From positions 1 to 64,000 of the forward strand of contig DFTB01000012.1 in the NCBI GenBank assembly GCA_002382975.1: 64,000 nucleotides of DNA. Direction: 5' to 3'. Shown here piece by piece: positions 20,801 through 26,855 of the stretch. This DNA is from Fibrobacter sp. UBA4223 (GTDB lineage: Bacteria; Fibrobacterota; Fibrobacteria; Fibrobacterales; Fibrobacteraceae). The translations under genes and the position numbers were made by a program. The notes under the pieces were generated by a model, which saw only the letters and a list, made by a program, of their open reading frames with translations, was not told the origin of the DNA and ran no database searches. The first letter of the stretch is position 1; each line of letters opens with the position of its first letter.

Positions 20801-21178
20801 CATTTGCAAGGCCAGGTAATGGGAAATTCCCTTGTAATCGTAAGAGATGTATTTGCAGCCTTCCAACCCACCAACGGACACCTGTATTTCGGCACCATCG
20901 CCACAATCGTCGCAAACGTTGGTAGCGTTCTGCATCACGGCACCCTTGGTACCCGACATGCCAGCACCCTCAACAACAATGCCCGCCGTTTCCTGGTAAC
21001 TCCCTTCGTGGTCAATGGTGCCTTCACCATACGAGTACACACCCACATCGATCGCTATTCCGTTCCCGTCAAAGTCTGCAACCAGGTATGCCTGGGCGTC
21101 GTCAGCGTTGGCGGTGGTAAAAAGGCCCAGGGCAAAGGTCCCCAGAGCAAGGAGTTTGGAAAGACGGAATTGTGACAT
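14894..21178 (-). CDS. Giant exported repeat protein without visible catalytic domain
   Basis: The 2094-aa product starts at the ATG at 21178 (GCGAGGTGTT upstream; the codon at 21190 has no such site). After a signal peptide (...ALGLFTTANA) comes a binding-like module with YDYKG and YIDNVEC. About six Listeria-Bacteroides repeats follow, then a second module (VIDDFEDGDV...YDYRGGTHKFRV...LEIDNVKC), about eleven more repeats, a Ser/Glu linker, two repeats, a second Ser-rich linker and a sorting-like tail (VQVFDMQGNLQQ...NYIVRVVRGS). No FNEP/SEWG or other hydrolase signature was found, so adhesion or scaffolding is more likely than catalysis. The acidic, Tyr-rich repeats suggest a surface fibre. 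Export by a type IX-like route is inferred. Confidence 0.85.
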   Translation of the reverse strand: MSQFRLSKLLALGTFALGLFTTANADDAQAYLVADFDGNGIAIDVGVYSYGEGTIDHEGSYQETAGIVVEGAGMSGTKGAVMQNATNVCDDCGDGAEIQVSVGGLEGCKYISYDYKGISHYLALQMAGDEEGKLTNWAQHRYYEKQSKDWRHVLIDVSKMKQPFGGGTYVDLEMPLVRMLKFKADYDGSLYIDNVECVDPSTHTISFYYGENLLYSGEFLEGEYPEYPYKWEFETNEYEYEILGWEPRLAVVTADADYVAVLDSTLRTYSIYFEDPYGYGGQSQFLPYGAMPEYTGSTPVRGATEGYTYTFKGWGKKTCGYVHECWWYDDETGECPDGYEYEDYVCSYELTEILPVTESMSYYPVFDSTLRQYTVTFADYDGTILSENVYDYGTNSNSITIPDDPSRAGGYVFDGWKPYVERVTGNMTYIASYTAPSGKYIVTFMNGTEVLQTGEYEYGDVPVFNGENPTRESTVSHVYTFAFWGDVDYYDRWTYDADYVDDKYNDGIDEVYKNTVYKPVWAESCKKYMVVYKDDDGTELDSAETCYGDSRPYLDLATKATMSDDYELAGWILEGDPVPEFDWKFDDWKPIIERTVYVAVYKYKVKFVNDDLTDLYYDYLMPGAVPGLPSYVTPYKEPTVDYSYEFVGWDKDFAPATEPTTYMAMYVPVPVPSSPVLEIAEGEGFVIDDFEDGDVASNLGTSWYVYSDNGVCLYDYKGYCERYGESTISQQVVEDVEHGNVLHVGYVIDDWAGIGLPLAATGALNLSQCSAIQYDYRGGTHKFRVESPYGVDDRHYHRWVAASDEWTTVTLYWSEFENYYMDLSIDVVRSRATQFIWDLDYDGESLEIDNVKCLNKPSYVIRFYDEDGATLLDSAEFVEGETPMYRGSKDLWQIANNMGDEQTAYVVSWTPELVAAAANVDYTLVYASSVRTYRVEFYDGDDWHYYEYEYGETPEYDGPTPKRDPEDDCREWAFTDWSYWSCDEYGMCGQSYGITSVTGDREYRANFECVDKVTYTITFLDDEGNVLPKSGEYEAGSWLGSYWPEKAPTDEYEYEFIGWKPGLEMVFGPATYTAMFEPHVRSYPVRFADYDGTTIYVDDEYEIYYEYGTPFSSIERPETPSRDPEGDVEYTFAGWSPSIEEGTVTGALTFVATYTSTAGTYTITFVDGDNNILYTAEYAENEVPVYEGETPTKWPTEQFTYTWDEADGWDKPLAAVTGPVVYTAKFTPQPRSYEVVFINDDGTELYRNTYEYGSTITDAPTETQVTAGKTGEFRYDPDWCGTYEDCEEYDDEYECVKKTYERAWCGGLDAVTRDRVYMANIKYKVNLNNYDDVTVLSEWFAYGTDIADEFYWDIKDNYARFVKAPTVQWDYRWNEQWDVEMVPVTGSVTYKAKLDSSLRKYAVKFVDEDGTVLKEAVEYEYGTLASAIELPDETPTKEPTVAETFAFAGWDVSDVTGSITYVASFTPSPRMYTVSFVDEDDSPIASAEYAYGTAASAIVLPDAPFKANRRFVGWNPEVSDVDGTAEYVAQYVDDNKFVITWRNDDGTLLYEGTYSSGETPVYGGETPVKESTDEYSYEFAGWTLSAESEAGDREYVAAYTGTKREYLVRFVNYDETLLLETMYEYGTVVADIEVPENPTKPSTETNVYTFVGWSPELSDVTGEVTYTARFAGRPITSSSSSAVVSSSSAESSSSQESSSSEASSSSEEESSSSEETAESSSSETVVSSSSEEPEISSSSAEESSSSVQMFTVTYECRLAPLINCWLRNIPYQITVAEGTPISSVIPAENPKISFDETEQYTYEFVEWSFTGETVNENIQLIAEFIRVVRQYTITFVDWDGSEIASDDYEYGTSATDITPSAPTRESDEQYSYTFAGWSPAVAIVTGEATYTATYTPTPLPASSGGEEESSSSETPVVSSSSEEPIESSSSETPVVSSSSETPVASSSSEKPASSSSTEIAANSSSSTSAPLSSSRDDDASSSSSSADKPKSSASEDDSSSSSDAKSSSSAKPDGLYPTVGSVNMVFAHNQLTVTVQGSAPVKVQVFDMQGNLQQNYLGSSAGDHVVSLSQLKRGNYIVRVVRGSTVKNMRVMVR

Positions 21179-21253
21179 AACACCTCGCATAATGGCGTAG
21201 TTTTACTTTGTAACAAATTTGTATATTTAATATAATTTCAAACAAACTCATTG

Positions 21254-21346
21254 TACCTCTCCATTTGTAAATTTTTATTTACAAGAAAGTTCGGTATACC
21301 GCATTTCTCCATTTTTGGGGCAAGGACGTTCCAAGTTGGAATAATC
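21254..21346 (-). promoter_or_regulatory. Conserved upstream module of giant exported genes (copy 2)
   Basis: TACCTCTCCAT, the perfect palindrome TTGTAAAT-TTTT-ATTTACAA (21265-21284) and TTCCAAGTTGGAATAATC (21329-21346). Block order and spacing match 14506-14597. It also lies in the divergent region before serC. Confidence 0.55.
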
Positions 21347-21434
21347 ACTCTGGTGAAAAACTCCCGTGAACTCATTTTTCTAGATTTGGCAACGCAAAAA
21401 TCTATAGGGACCACCCTCAAAAAAGGAACGAATC

Positions 21435-22541
21435 ATGGCAAACAAAGTCTATAACTTTAGCGCAGGCCCGTCTGTCCTGCCCGAACAAGCACTCAAGGAA
21501 GCCTCGGCTGCCTGCATCGATTACGCCAACAGCGGCATCAGTATCCTTTCCATGAGTCACCGTTCAAAGCCCATCGAAAGCATGTTCGAAGAAACCGAAC
21601 AGTTCCTCCGCGACCTCATGGGCATTCCCGAGAACTACGACATCGTGTTCCTGGGCGGCGGATGCTCCCTGCTGTTCTGCATGCTCCCCATGAACTTCTT
21701 GGACCAGAACGCCACCGCCGACTACGCGCTGACCGGCGTGTGGGCCAACAAGGCCTGCAAAGAGGCCAAGCTGTTCGGTAACGTGAACGTGGCCTGCGAC
21801 ACCAAGTCCGAAACTTACAGCCGCATTGACAAGAACCTGAAGATGAGCGACAACGCCACCTACCTGCACATCACCGCCAACAACACCATCTACGGTACGG
21901 AATGGCACAACATCCCGAAGCCGAAGTCTGGATTCCTCATGGCCGACGTGAGCTCCGACTTCCTCGCCCGTAAGATCAACGTGTCTGACTTCGGCGTTGT
22001 CTATGGCGGCGCCCAGAAGAACATCAGCTGCGCAGGCGTGACCGTGACCATCATCCGCAAGGACCTGCTGGGCAAGGTGAACCGCACAATCCCCACCATG
22101 CTGAACTTCCAGACCCACATCGACGCGAAGAACATGTTCAACACTCCGCCGGTATTTGCGGTCTATGTGATGAACCGCACCCTCAAGTGGCTCAAGGATT
22201 TCGGCGGCGTGGAAGCCATCGAAAAGGTGAACCGCTCCAAGGCCGCTCTCCTCTACAGCGCTCTCGACAACTCCAAGGTGTTCGTCGGTACCGCTGCCAA
22301 GGAAGACCGCTCCATCATGAACGTGCCCTTCGTGTTCAACAAGGACGTTGTGGCCGCCGACAAGGCTGACGACCTGGCCAAGGAATTCCTGGAATTCGCC
22401 AAGGCTCGCGGTCTGCAGCAGCTCAAGGGTCACCGCTCCGTGGGTGGCTTCCGCGCATCCATCTACAACGCTATGCCGGTGGAAGGCGTGCAGGCCCTCG
22501 TAGACTGTCTCGGCGACTTCGAGAAGAAAGTCTTGGGGTAG
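21435..22541 (+). CDS. serC: Phosphoserine aminotransferase
   Basis: The 368-aa PLP enzyme makes 3-phosphoserine (serine synthesis) and can act in the PLP synthesis branch. Hallmarks are YNFSAGPSVLPEQAL at the start, SMSHRSKP (about 40), LGGGCSLLF (about 73), ADVSSDFLAR (about 174), YGGAQKNISCAGVTV with the PLP Lys near 196, and GHRSVGGFRASIYNAMP near the C-terminus. Length is normal. The ribosome binding site is AAGGAAC. It is divergent from the giant gene and followed by its own terminator. Confidence 0.97.
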   Translation: MANKVYNFSAGPSVLPEQALKEASAACIDYANSGISILSMSHRSKPIESMFEETEQFLRDLMGIPENYDIVFLGGGCSLLFCMLPMNFLDQNATADYALTGVWANKACKEAKLFGNVNVACDTKSETYSRIDKNLKMSDNATYLHITANNTIYGTEWHNIPKPKSGFLMADVSSDFLARKINVSDFGVVYGGAQKNISCAGVTVTIIRKDLLGKVNRTIPTMLNFQTHIDAKNMFNTPPVFAVYVMNRTLKWLKDFGGVEAIEKVNRSKAALLYSALDNSKVFVGTAAKEDRSIMNVPFVFNKDVVAADKADDLAKEFLEFAKARGLQQLKGHRSVGGFRASIYNAMPVEGVQALVDCLGDFEKKVLG

Positions 22542-22588
22542 CCCAACGTTCGAAGGGTTATCGCCTCAAGCCAACAGTAAATTAGAGA

Positions 22589-22614
22589 GGTCTCCGCGAA
22601 TGCGGAGACCTTTT
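22589..22614 (+). terminator. Terminator of serC
   Basis: GGTCTCCGC-GAAT-GCGGAGACC followed by TTTT. Confidence 0.85.
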
Positions 22615-22625
22615 CTGTTTTAAAA

Positions 22626-22653
22626 GGAGATCCCCGGTCAAGCCGGGGATGAC
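22626..22653. repeat. REP-like palindrome
   Basis: GGAGATCCCCGG then TCAAGCCGGGGATGAC, between convergent serC and the GerW-like gene. Confidence 0.75.
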
Positions 22654-22656
22654 AAA

Positions 22657-22989
22657 TTAAGCGTCTTCGCTCTTCTTGAACTTGTTCACCACGTCGGGAA
22701 CGATATCCATGACCTTGGACACCAGTGAGCTATCCTTGCTAATGGGCATTACGCGCACGTCGTCGCCCTTGATGACCAAGAACGCTACCGGTTCAACAGA
22801 AGCCCCACCGCCAGAGGCAGAGGTATCGCCCTTGCCGGCATGACCGCCAAAGCCGAAACCCACGGACACGCGACTCACGGGAACCACCGTAGATTCGCCC
22901 GCCTGGATAGGCTGACCGATGACTGTTTCCGCCTGGGTAATAAAGCGGAGTTTTTCCAAAAGAGTTTCTGCAAGTTTTTCAATAGCCAT
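22657..22989 (-). CDS. GerW/YtfJ-family protein
   Basis: The 110-aa product matches the GerW (YtfJ) family: TVIGQPIQAGESTVVPVSRVSVGFGFGG, a Gly/Ser-rich hinge (GKGDTSASGGGASVEP) and FLVIKGDDVRVMPI. The family was named from Bacillus spore germination but is widespread in non-sporulating bacteria, where its role is unclear. A TATATTCA element lies 4 nt before the ATG with no ribosome binding site, suggesting a leaderless mRNA. Its upstream DNA carries heptamer repeats. Confidence 0.8.
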   Translation of the reverse strand: MAIEKLAETLLEKLRFITQAETVIGQPIQAGESTVVPVSRVSVGFGFGGHAGKGDTSASGGGASVEPVAFLVIKGDDVRVMPISKDSSLVSKVMDIVPDVVNKFKKSEDA

Positions 22990-22993
22990 GGCT

Positions 22994-23001
22994 TGAATAT
23001 A
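22994..23001 (-). promoter_or_regulatory. Promoter element of a leaderless gene
   Basis: TATATTCA then AGCC then the ATG at 22989. Confidence 0.45.
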
Positions 23002-23003
23002 GT

Positions 23004-23095
23004 AATTAGGAATTCGGAGTTCGGAATTCAGAGTCGAAATAAACGCGGCGAAGCCGCCAAACCAAACAATTCCTAATTCATAATTCCGAAATCTG
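23004..23095. repeat. Heptamer tracts
   Basis: AATTAGG, AATTCGG, AGTTCGG, AATTCAG, AGTCGAA (23004-23038) and, in the opposite sense, AATTCCT, AATTCAT, AATTCCG, AAATCTG (23068-23095), flanking a short CGGCGAAGCCG hairpin. Confidence 0.7.
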
Positions 23096-23097
23096 AA

Positions 23098-23910
23098 CTA
23101 ATATCGTGCTTCAAAAATCCGGTCGCCTGCCACCAGGAACTTTTGGTTCAGGTCAGGCCAGTCCATGTATCCCCAAACCACCACCACGCGTCCACCGGAC
23201 AGCTGGGTCGCCATCCCTCGGGCGCCATCTCCTGCCGTGAAATAGCAGACATCTTCGTCCGGTTCGATATTCCGGGGATTCGCCCGCTTCAACTGCTTTA
23301 CCCACTCCAGGTAGCGGGATTCCTCCACCAGGTCCCAACTGCGGGCCACGTTCCAGGCCAGATTGTCGTCGGAATAGCTCTGCTCCAGCACAGGGAAAAA
23401 AGACTTTACTCCCAAGAAATTTTTGGTCTGGATGGTAGTCCTACCCGTCTCCCGATGTTCGAAGGGCAGACTCAAGAATTCCTGAGGGAAGCCGATGCGC
23501 ACCCCCGGCACCGAACGGACGAAGTTTTCCAGGGTGCGCCGTTCGTAACGCCTGAAACTGTCATGCCGGAATACGAAAATACGGTAGTCGGCGCGAATGC
23601 TCTGCTCCAGATATTTTCCGCGCAAAATGGAATGGGCCCCCTGGAACCGCCCACTGTTGGTGTAGTAGTCCAACGCATAGACGTCGCCCTTAAACTCCAG
23701 CACAGAGACGTTTAGCGTATCACCCCACTGGGTCGCATACCGCAAGTCCACCTCACGCACAAAGCCGTTCCCCTGCACCTTGGCGGAATCCACCGAAACC
23801 CGCATAGGTTTACGGCCCTCGAACCGGAGCTTGGAATAGTCCACCTTGACATGCTCTTCGGAGCAGCCCCACAGCACAAACAAAATAACAGCAAGCAAGG
23901 CTCGCATCAT
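23098..23910 (-). CDS. Lipoprotein of unknown function
   Basis: The 270-aa product has a short lipoprotein signal (MMRALLAVILFVLWGC, Cys at 16). The rest is a globular, Arg- and aromatic-rich domain, and I see no known motif. The start ATG overlaps the stop of the upstream Cys-cluster gene (ATGA), so the two are translationally coupled and probably work together or at least are co-expressed. The stop codon abuts a heptamer tract. No signs of decay are visible. Confidence 0.65.
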   Translation of the reverse strand: MMRALLAVILFVLWGCSEEHVKVDYSKLRFEGRKPMRVSVDSAKVQGNGFVREVDLRYATQWGDTLNVSVLEFKGDVYALDYYTNSGRFQGAHSILRGKYLEQSIRADYRIFVFRHDSFRRYERRTLENFVRSVPGVRIGFPQEFLSLPFEHRETGRTTIQTKNFLGVKSFFPVLEQSYSDDNLAWNVARSWDLVEESRYLEWVKQLKRANPRNIEPDEDVCYFTAGDGARGMATQLSGGRVVVVWGYMDWPDLNQKFLVAGDRIFEARY

Positions 23911-24740
23911 GATTCCCGTACCCCGTAATCACAGAACTCGTAAATCGGGCAGTTGGCACAACCCGCCTGACACTCACGGCACATAAAGGAATTTTCCCCT
24001 TCTTCCAAATAGAACTGCAGCGAATGGGCCACGGCATAGGGATTCTCGGGATACAGAGCCACGCAAAAGTCGTTCATCATCTTCTGCTTCTGCTCAGGCG
24101 AAAGGTCTGCAAAGCCGCATTCCCGGCCAGGCCCCATGATGGAGAGGAATCGTCTCGCCCCCATGGTCAAGGGCAGGTCTGGCCAACGGAAACGTTTGAG
24201 CCCGCGCCCTACCCCATAGCCAAGACCAGCGGGAGACTTTCCGCACAGGCGGTAAATGGCGGCGCAGGCCTTGGGCCGCGCGCCACGCTTTCCCATAAAA
24301 TAAATCTCTCCCAAGTCTCGCCACATCTCTTCGGGAGTGGAACTTGCAATCCAATTTTTCAAGTCTCCATGCCGGCGAACAAAAAAGCCCACGCTCCAAA
24401 AGATTCCCGCCACGTTCTTGAACAAAGACCAGTCCCGGTTTCCAAGGGCGGACTCCACAACAGCCTCAATATCGCCACCCTTGGGCACAGGCAAAGTCCA
24501 GAGTTTGTCTCCGGGGAACTTGCGACAAAGCGCCACAAGCAGTGCGGCAATTTCGTCCATACGCAGGTCTTGATACAGGGCCGTTCCAAGCAGAGTCCAG
24601 GCGATTTTTTCGTCGTCTGTTTTTGCATAAGCCGACACCTGCAAAACCGGATCGTCCAGATTGGCAAAGCGTTCTACAAACAGGCGAAGCGCCCTGCCAA
24701 GGACAGGTTCGTCTTGCAGAAATCGCTTTGCAGAGACCAT
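23907..24740 (-). CDS. Protein with FeS-cluster-loop-like Cys motif
   Basis: The 277-aa product is mostly helical and ends with CRECQAGCANCPIYEFC, spaced C-X6-C-X2-C-X5-C. This is the spacing of the iron-sulfur cluster loop of endonuclease III/MutY-type DNA glycosylases. The rest (for example LGTALYQDLRMDEI, GEIYFMGKRGARPKACAAIYRLCGK) could be a divergent helical HhH-like fold, but the LPGVG hairpin and catalytic Asp are not apparent. A DNA repair role is a guess, but a bound [4Fe-4S] cluster is likely. It is coupled by ATGA overlap to the downstream lipoprotein gene and lies 25 nt behind psd. Confidence 0.55.
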   Translation of the reverse strand: MVSAKRFLQDEPVLGRALRLFVERFANLDDPVLQVSAYAKTDDEKIAWTLLGTALYQDLRMDEIAALLVALCRKFPGDKLWTLPVPKGGDIEAVVESALGNRDWSLFKNVAGIFWSVGFFVRRHGDLKNWIASSTPEEMWRDLGEIYFMGKRGARPKACAAIYRLCGKSPAGLGYGVGRGLKRFRWPDLPLTMGARRFLSIMGPGRECGFADLSPEQKQKMMNDFCVALYPENPYAVAHSLQFYLEEGENSFMCRECQAGCANCPIYEFCDYGVRES

Positions 24741-24765
24741 AGGGGCGTCACCAACGATTCAGGCC

Positions 24766-25617
24766 TTAAAGCGCCTCGCCCATCTTGACGGCAGAGCCCA
24801 GCCTGGACTTGAACAGGTCCGGATGGCGTTCCCGGATCTTCTTGTCCACTACGAGAATGACGGTGCTGCCCATCTCGAAGCGTCCCAGCTCCCCGCCTTT
24901 TTCCACGCGGATTTCGCCGGAGGGTTTCCAGTCGTAACGCTTGCAGTCCCTAGGGAGCTTGCCCGCATTTACCAGAAGCTCATCGGTGTAGGCCACACCG
25001 ATACGGCCCACATTGGTAGCCCCGACTTTAACGACAAGCATCTCCGATCCGTCGTCCAGGCGGATATGGCTGGTAAGGCGTTCGTTGATGCAGAACAGTC
25101 CCTCCACACGTTCCACGCTGCCCACATTTACCGGCCAGAGAGTTCCCGGGCAGTAGCTGGCCCCCACCACCGTTCCTGCAGCAGGACTGTGAATGCGGTG
25201 GTAGTTGAAAGGCGCCAGATAAATCGTCGCAAAGGCGCCGCCTTCAAACCGCTTGGCCATTTCGTCATCGCGGAGCAGGTCCTTCAACGTGTAAGTCTTG
25301 CCTTTCGCCTGAATCAGTTCCTGCTTTTCGTCGAATGAGGCCGTCTGGGAAAGCACGCCATCTACCGGAGAAACAATTTCAGAGTCCGCAATCGGGCGTA
25401 CTCCGGGTTTCAAGTGCCGAATGAACAGCTCACCGATGTTCCTGTAATGCTCCAGCGGGTATTCCGACTCTTCCATGTTCAGCTTGTAATAGGCGGCAAA
25501 AGCATTGCGGGCCACCTTCGAAATCACAGGTAGACGGAGGCGGGTCAAAGCACCAAAGGCACGGCTTGCGGCATTCTTCGGCAGGAGTTTCATGAAAATG
25601 TAGAAGGAAGTGTTCAT
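24766..25617 (-). CDS. psd: Phosphatidylserine decarboxylase proenzyme
   Basis: The 283-aa membrane-associated enzyme converts phosphatidylserine to phosphatidylethanolamine. Visible landmarks are FIRHLKPGVRPI, SPVDGVLSQ, FEGGAFATIYLAPFNYHRIHSPAAG with the conserved His pair, VNVGSVERVEGLFCINER, VVKVGATNVGRI, and RFEMGSTVILV, whose GST is the self-cleavage site giving the pyruvoyl group (MGST in place of the common LGST). Length is normal. The ATG is embedded in heptamer repeat and has only a weak upstream AGGGG. It heads a run with the Cys-cluster and lipoprotein genes. Confidence 0.93.
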   Translation of the reverse strand: MNTSFYIFMKLLPKNAASRAFGALTRLRLPVISKVARNAFAAYYKLNMEESEYPLEHYRNIGELFIRHLKPGVRPIADSEIVSPVDGVLSQTASFDEKQELIQAKGKTYTLKDLLRDDEMAKRFEGGAFATIYLAPFNYHRIHSPAAGTVVGASYCPGTLWPVNVGSVERVEGLFCINERLTSHIRLDDGSEMLVVKVGATNVGRIGVAYTDELLVNAGKLPRDCKRYDWKPSGEIRVEKGGELGRFEMGSTVILVVDKKIRERHPDLFKSRLGSAVKMGEAL

Positions 25618-25620
25618 TTT

Positions 25621-25827
25621 AGGGGATAGGGGTTAGAGGCTAGGATCTAGGGGCTAGGGGTTTGAGGGTCGGGTTTCGAGGGGCGGGGCTTGAGGCACGA
25701 GGTTCGAGGTCGCTGGTACCTAGACTTTTCATACCTACGCCTGTATAAAGCAGTATGGCTCCTCCTTCGGAGGATGACAACCCACAACTCACAACTCGCA
25801 ACTCACAACCCATAACTCGCAACTCAT
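25621..25827. repeat. Heptamer tracts of two flavours
   Basis: 25621-25721 reads in 7-nt steps (AGGGGAT, AGGGGTT, AGAGGCT, AGGATCT, AGGGGCT ...). 25778-25827 reads CAACCCA, CAACTCA, CAACTCG, CAACTCA and so on. A short GGAGGATGAC remnant of a REP lies between. Confidence 0.75.
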
Positions 25828-25830
25828 TAC

Positions 25831-26685
25831 TTAATGATTCTCTATACTTTTCAAATTCGTAGAAAACATCTTCCAGAGGCGCGGGGCAAACGGTACGGCC
25901 CACTCCTTTTCGGGGGCAACGCGGCTGGTTGTCTCAGCGGTAAATTCAGAATAGACCAGGAACACAAGCTCGCCGTATCGGGCATCCCAAAGACTCCAGA
26001 GAATCTTCCAGGTGTAACCGCCACTGCTCCCCAGGTCCGGGTCCATATACACGTCCAGCCGCACCGGCATAGAGACATAACGCAGCTCGTACCGGCTGGC
26101 CAGTTCGTTCAGCAAGTTCCGCAGGGCCAGGGGCGGCTCGCGGACCAGCTTCTGCTCCACGCTATCTCGCTCCTGCCATGGCGTAAAATCTTCCAGCTTT
26201 TTGCCGTCGGTAAATTCCGTCTGCAAAAGCAGGGCCGAAAGGCTGTCCATGTACAGGGTGTCCGATTCCGGCAGGCGCATGCCGGGCAGCAACAACTCCC
26301 GACGCATCTTCGGGAATGCCTTCACGAACAAGGAATCCTCAATGCGGGCCAGGTCAAAGTCCAGGGCGTCGGCACTATAGCTGTGACACATGCGGCAAGT
26401 TTCCGGACGGCCAGCCGTCACCTTCAAGGTGGGCAACACGCCGACCACGGCAGTGGAATCCAGGCGACCGTAGGCAGCCTCGTTCCATTCCCGATAGAAC
26501 TTTTCCTTGGAAATTTTCAGCTTGATTTCGCCCCGTTCCCCGCATTCGGTGCAGGGAGCATCGCCCATGCCGGAATCACCTGCAGAGCCACCCTCACCGC
26601 CACCGGAGCCCGCACAGGCCAACAAAAGCACAGGCAAGCAGGCCATCAGCAAAACAGCAAGCCAATTATTCAATCTGGAAGTCAT
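25831..26685 (-). CDS. Lipoprotein with CxxC and CxxCH motifs
   Basis: The 284-aa product has a lipoprotein signal (VLLLAC, Cys about 24) and a Gly-rich spacer, then CTECGERGEIKLKISKEKFYREWNEA and TCRMCHSYS. CRMCH fits the c-type haem attachment motif, but it is single and could equally be a metal or disulfide site. The C-terminal half describes a soluble alpha/beta domain (ELRYVSMPVRLDVYMDPDLG). A TATATTTA element ends 4 nt before the ATG with no ribosome binding site. Its stop abuts the CAACTCA heptamer tract. Function unknown. Confidence 0.6.
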   Translation of the reverse strand: MTSRLNNWLAVLLMACLPVLLLACAGSGGGEGGSAGDSGMGDAPCTECGERGEIKLKISKEKFYREWNEAAYGRLDSTAVVGVLPTLKVTAGRPETCRMCHSYSADALDFDLARIEDSLFVKAFPKMRRELLLPGMRLPESDTLYMDSLSALLLQTEFTDGKKLEDFTPWQERDSVEQKLVREPPLALRNLLNELASRYELRYVSMPVRLDVYMDPDLGSSGGYTWKILWSLWDARYGELVFLVYSEFTAETTSRVAPEKEWAVPFAPRLWKMFSTNLKSIENH

Positions 26686-26689
26686 GAGC

Positions 26690-26697
26690 TAAATATA
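26690..26697 (-). promoter_or_regulatory. Promoter element of a leaderless gene
   Basis: TATATTTA followed by GCTC and the ATG at 26685. Confidence 0.5.
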
Positions 26698-26707
26698 CTT
26701 TTTTCTA

Positions 26708-26803
26708 GGAGATCCCCGCCGGAGCCTGCCCTGTGGCTCGACTGGCTCGCCAACCGAAATAAGGTCCCCGAGCTTGCCGAGGGGTCGAATGGGCAGGGAT
26801 GAC
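26708..26803. repeat. Nested REP-like element
   Basis: An outer pair (GGAGATCCCCGCC and CAGGGATGAC) encloses a second palindrome (GGTCCCCGAGC-TTGCC-GAGGGGTC, 26763-26785) and GCTCGACTGGCTCGCC. Confidence 0.65.
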
Positions 26804-26832
26804 AAAAAAGGCCCGGGCATAAGCCCAGGCCT
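26801..26832 (-). terminator. Terminator of the FN3 lipoprotein gene
   Basis: AGGCCCGGGC-ATAA-GCCCAGGCCT (one mismatch) with a T-run on the minus strand. Confidence 0.7.
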
Positions 26833-26855
26833 AAATTCACTTATAAAGCAACCAA

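Noticed and set aside
25621..25827. CRISPR-like repetitive tract
   Set aside because: The units are 7 nt with no spacers, and no cas genes occur in the window.
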